64,000 nt of DNA from Dichomitus squalens LYAD-421 SS1 (Eukaryota; Basidiomycota; Agaricomycetes; Polyporales; Polyporaceae). A program made the position numbers and the translations under genes. Below the pieces are notes generated by a model that worked only from the letters and a program-made list of their open reading frames with translations, was not told the origin of the DNA and did not search any database. The stretch covers positions 52,773 to 116,772 of the forward strand of contig NW_006766940.1 in the NCBI RefSeq assembly GCF_000275845.1, read 5' to 3'. Shown piece by piece: positions 62,690-64,000 of this stretch. Numbering within the stretch: the first letter of the stretch is position 1; each line of letters begins with the position of its first letter.

Positions 62690-62997
62690 GGTTGCCGACA
62701 CTTCGTGACACTTACTGAGCCCAGACAGCTTTTGCATGGTGATGAAAAAGTATAACGCGCGCATTGATGAGGTACGTGCGAAGTGGTACGCTAAGAATGC
62801 GTTGCGTTGCTAAGAAAACATAGAATAAGACATGCTGCCTTCGCGGCCACGAACCTGAAGCGCGAGACCCTACGTGAGCCGTTTATAGCCTGCAGGGGTT
62901 CATCGTTCAATGAAGTCAAGATGATTGCAAACAGTAATCCGGCGCAGACGATGACAATCCGTTTTCCGTAGATATGTGCTCCATGCGCCTTCGCCCC
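62690..62997. other. Convergent intergenic spacer
   Basis: 308 bp between the stop codons of two convergent genes. AT-rich stretches at 62730-62830 could serve as polyadenylation regions for the plus-strand gene. Nothing else is seen. Confidence 0.45.
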
Positions 62998-63644
62998 TCA
63001 CGCCGTAACAATAACGACCGTCGGCAGCTCAACGACATACGTCCTGGTCTGCGTGACGGTTTGGATCGTTTCCACCGTATAGGTTCGACCCTGTGAGCCA
63101 CGCGTCACCGTAGTGGTCACCGTCGAGCCCGGGCCAGTGACCGTCTTGTCGCGCGGGAGCGTTGCAACGTGTGTAGAGGTTGTGAGTTGAGTGTCTGTCG
63201 AGGTCGTGCTGACGACGACGGTCGTGGTGGAGGTGGGCGTGGAAGTTGAGGTGTCGGAAGTGTCCGTTTCACGCTTGTGGAGGACAGAAGAGTGTGCAGA
63301 CGGTGCGTGCTGCACAAGCGGCGTGAAAGGCGCAGAAGGTAGCGCAGTCAGGGGTGCGATGGAGAGCGATGGGAATGCGAGTCGAGAGTCCGGAAATCTC
63401 GAGGGCGTTGGAACGACTGTTGATATGGCCTGTAGGATCGAGGCGACCTCCGACGCGACCTCGGAGTAATTAAATGCGGGCAGAATAGCACTCGCAAGCG
63501 CATTCTGGCGCACCGAGGACGGGAGGGCTGTACGCACACTCAGTTATAGGGCGCATAGAGACGGATTACTAACTCACTTGCTGAGCAGGCATCCCGCGCC
63601 ATCACGAGGACGACAACGTACACGGTGCAACATTTGAAAAACAT
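62998..63644 (-). CDS. Small secreted Ser/Thr-rich protein
   Basis: Two exons, 63644-63578 and 63527-62998, joined in frame across a 50-bp intron, encode about 198 residues. Exon 1 is a signal peptide (MFFKCCTVYVVVLVMARDAC), with cleavage likely near the following SAT. The mature part opens LPSSVRQNALASAILPAFNY and contains a possible KR processing site (VLHKRETD). It then becomes a Thr/Ser-rich stretch of repeated STS and TTT blocks, likely O-glycosylated, and ends in valine-rich strands (TVTQTRTYVVELPTVVIVTA). No enzyme domain or clear GPI signal is visible, and the cysteine count after the signal is essentially zero. It is probably a cell-wall or secreted mucin-like protein. I do not recognise a specific family. 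Confidence 0.7.
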
Positions 63645-63723
63645 CGCAAGAGTTGAAAAGCGGGTTGTGGGTACGTGTTTGCACTGTTCGGTCTGATTAC
63701 GGGGTTGAGGGATCATCGCAGAG

Positions 63724-63732
63724 CTTTATATA
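63724..63732 (-). promoter_or_regulatory. TATA box of the small secreted protein gene
   Basis: On the minus strand this reads TATATAAAG, about 80 bp upstream of the ATG at 63644. Position and match to the eukaryotic consensus make it a good core-promoter candidate. Confidence 0.6.
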
Positions 63733-64000
63733 CCTGTTCCCCTCCTCGCACCTCATGGGCATGCTGGAATGCGGATGCAAAGTTTTGACAAGTCCAAAAC
63801 CTCTTGGATTGGATGAGCGGCAATAAACTGAATTTTACCACTATTCTTGCGACGTTCCGCGGTTCCATGATCCCGCATTCTCTGCTCTAGGACTGAATTT
63901 ACACTGCAGGCCGCACAAAGCATTAGCTGAATTGTCCGTCGGTTCTGCAAAGCTCAGCCTCCCGGGGATAGCTTACATCTCCGGGCCGAGTGCGGATGGC
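63733..64000. other. Right-end intergenic sequence
   Basis: Upstream of the last gene to the window edge. No gene is recognised. The short open frames here have no support. Confidence 0.4.

Noticed and set aside
1..64000. Biosynthetic gene cluster, CRISPR array, rRNA operon, or a toxin/immunity or defence island
   Set aside because: No core biosynthetic enzymes, no regularly spaced repeats, no rRNA sequence and no prokaryotic gene organisation. The recognised genes have unrelated roles.

Overview
This is a stretch of nuclear DNA from a filamentous basidiomycete, most likely an Agaricomycete. The evidence is the gene style: many short GT-AG introns (about 46-78 bp) that have to be removed before coding frames join, loosely packed genes on both strands, and families common in mushroom-forming fungi (a DUF6533-type membrane protein, F-box/leucine-rich-repeat-like proteins, a PL14 lyase, a type II membrane exo-beta-1,3-glucanase and a TEA/ATTS transcription factor). 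There are no operons, rRNA genes, CRISPR arrays or prokaryotic features. Exon models were built by hand from splice signals and reading-frame continuity.

Layout. 1.0-2.8 kb (+): DUF6533-like membrane protein gene with two junctions that do not resolve cleanly. 3.1-6.9 kb (+): large acidic/basic nuclear protein with AT-hooks, KEN boxes and an internally duplicated exon pair. 8.2 kb (-) and 14.4 kb (+): two nearly identical tRNA-Thr(CGT) genes that bracket panB (8.8-10.2 kb, +; pantothenate synthesis) and KRI1 (11.7-14.3 kb, -; ribosome biogenesis). 14.4-29.6 kb: gene-poor block with a decayed Copia-like fragment near 21.5-21.8 kb. 29.7-31.7 kb (+): TEA/ATTS transcription factor behind a TATA and pyrimidine-rich leader. 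31.7-38.8 kb: second gene-poor block.

38.9-39.8 kb (-): frame-broken F-box paralogue. 41.0-44.0 kb (-): membrane-anchored GH5 exo-beta-1,3-glucanase. 45.4-48.0 kb (-): ten-exon coiled-coil protein of unknown function. 50.03-50.21 kb: MITE-like inverted-repeat element with TA ends. 50.6-52.2 kb (-): intact F-box protein, the better-preserved relative of the 39 kb pseudogene. 55.0-58.5 kb (-): long F-box protein with Cys pairs and an apparent GC-AG intron. 59.3-60.9 kb (+): direct repeats and a partial copy of the 48 kb gene that still carries its intron. 61.6-62.7 kb (+): PL14 glucuronan-lyase-like enzyme. 63.0-63.6 kb (-): small secreted Ser/Thr-rich protein.

The genes do not form an evident pathway. 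Functions are dispersed: cofactor synthesis, ribosome assembly, wall and polysaccharide metabolism, transcriptional control and ubiquitin-ligase adaptors. The recurring theme is local duplication and decay: duplicated exons, duplicated tRNAs, broken paralogues and a small inverted-repeat element. I found no convincing undescribed multi-gene system. The most unusual items are the AT-hook protein with repeated exon modules and the duplication/decay cluster at 59-61 kb.
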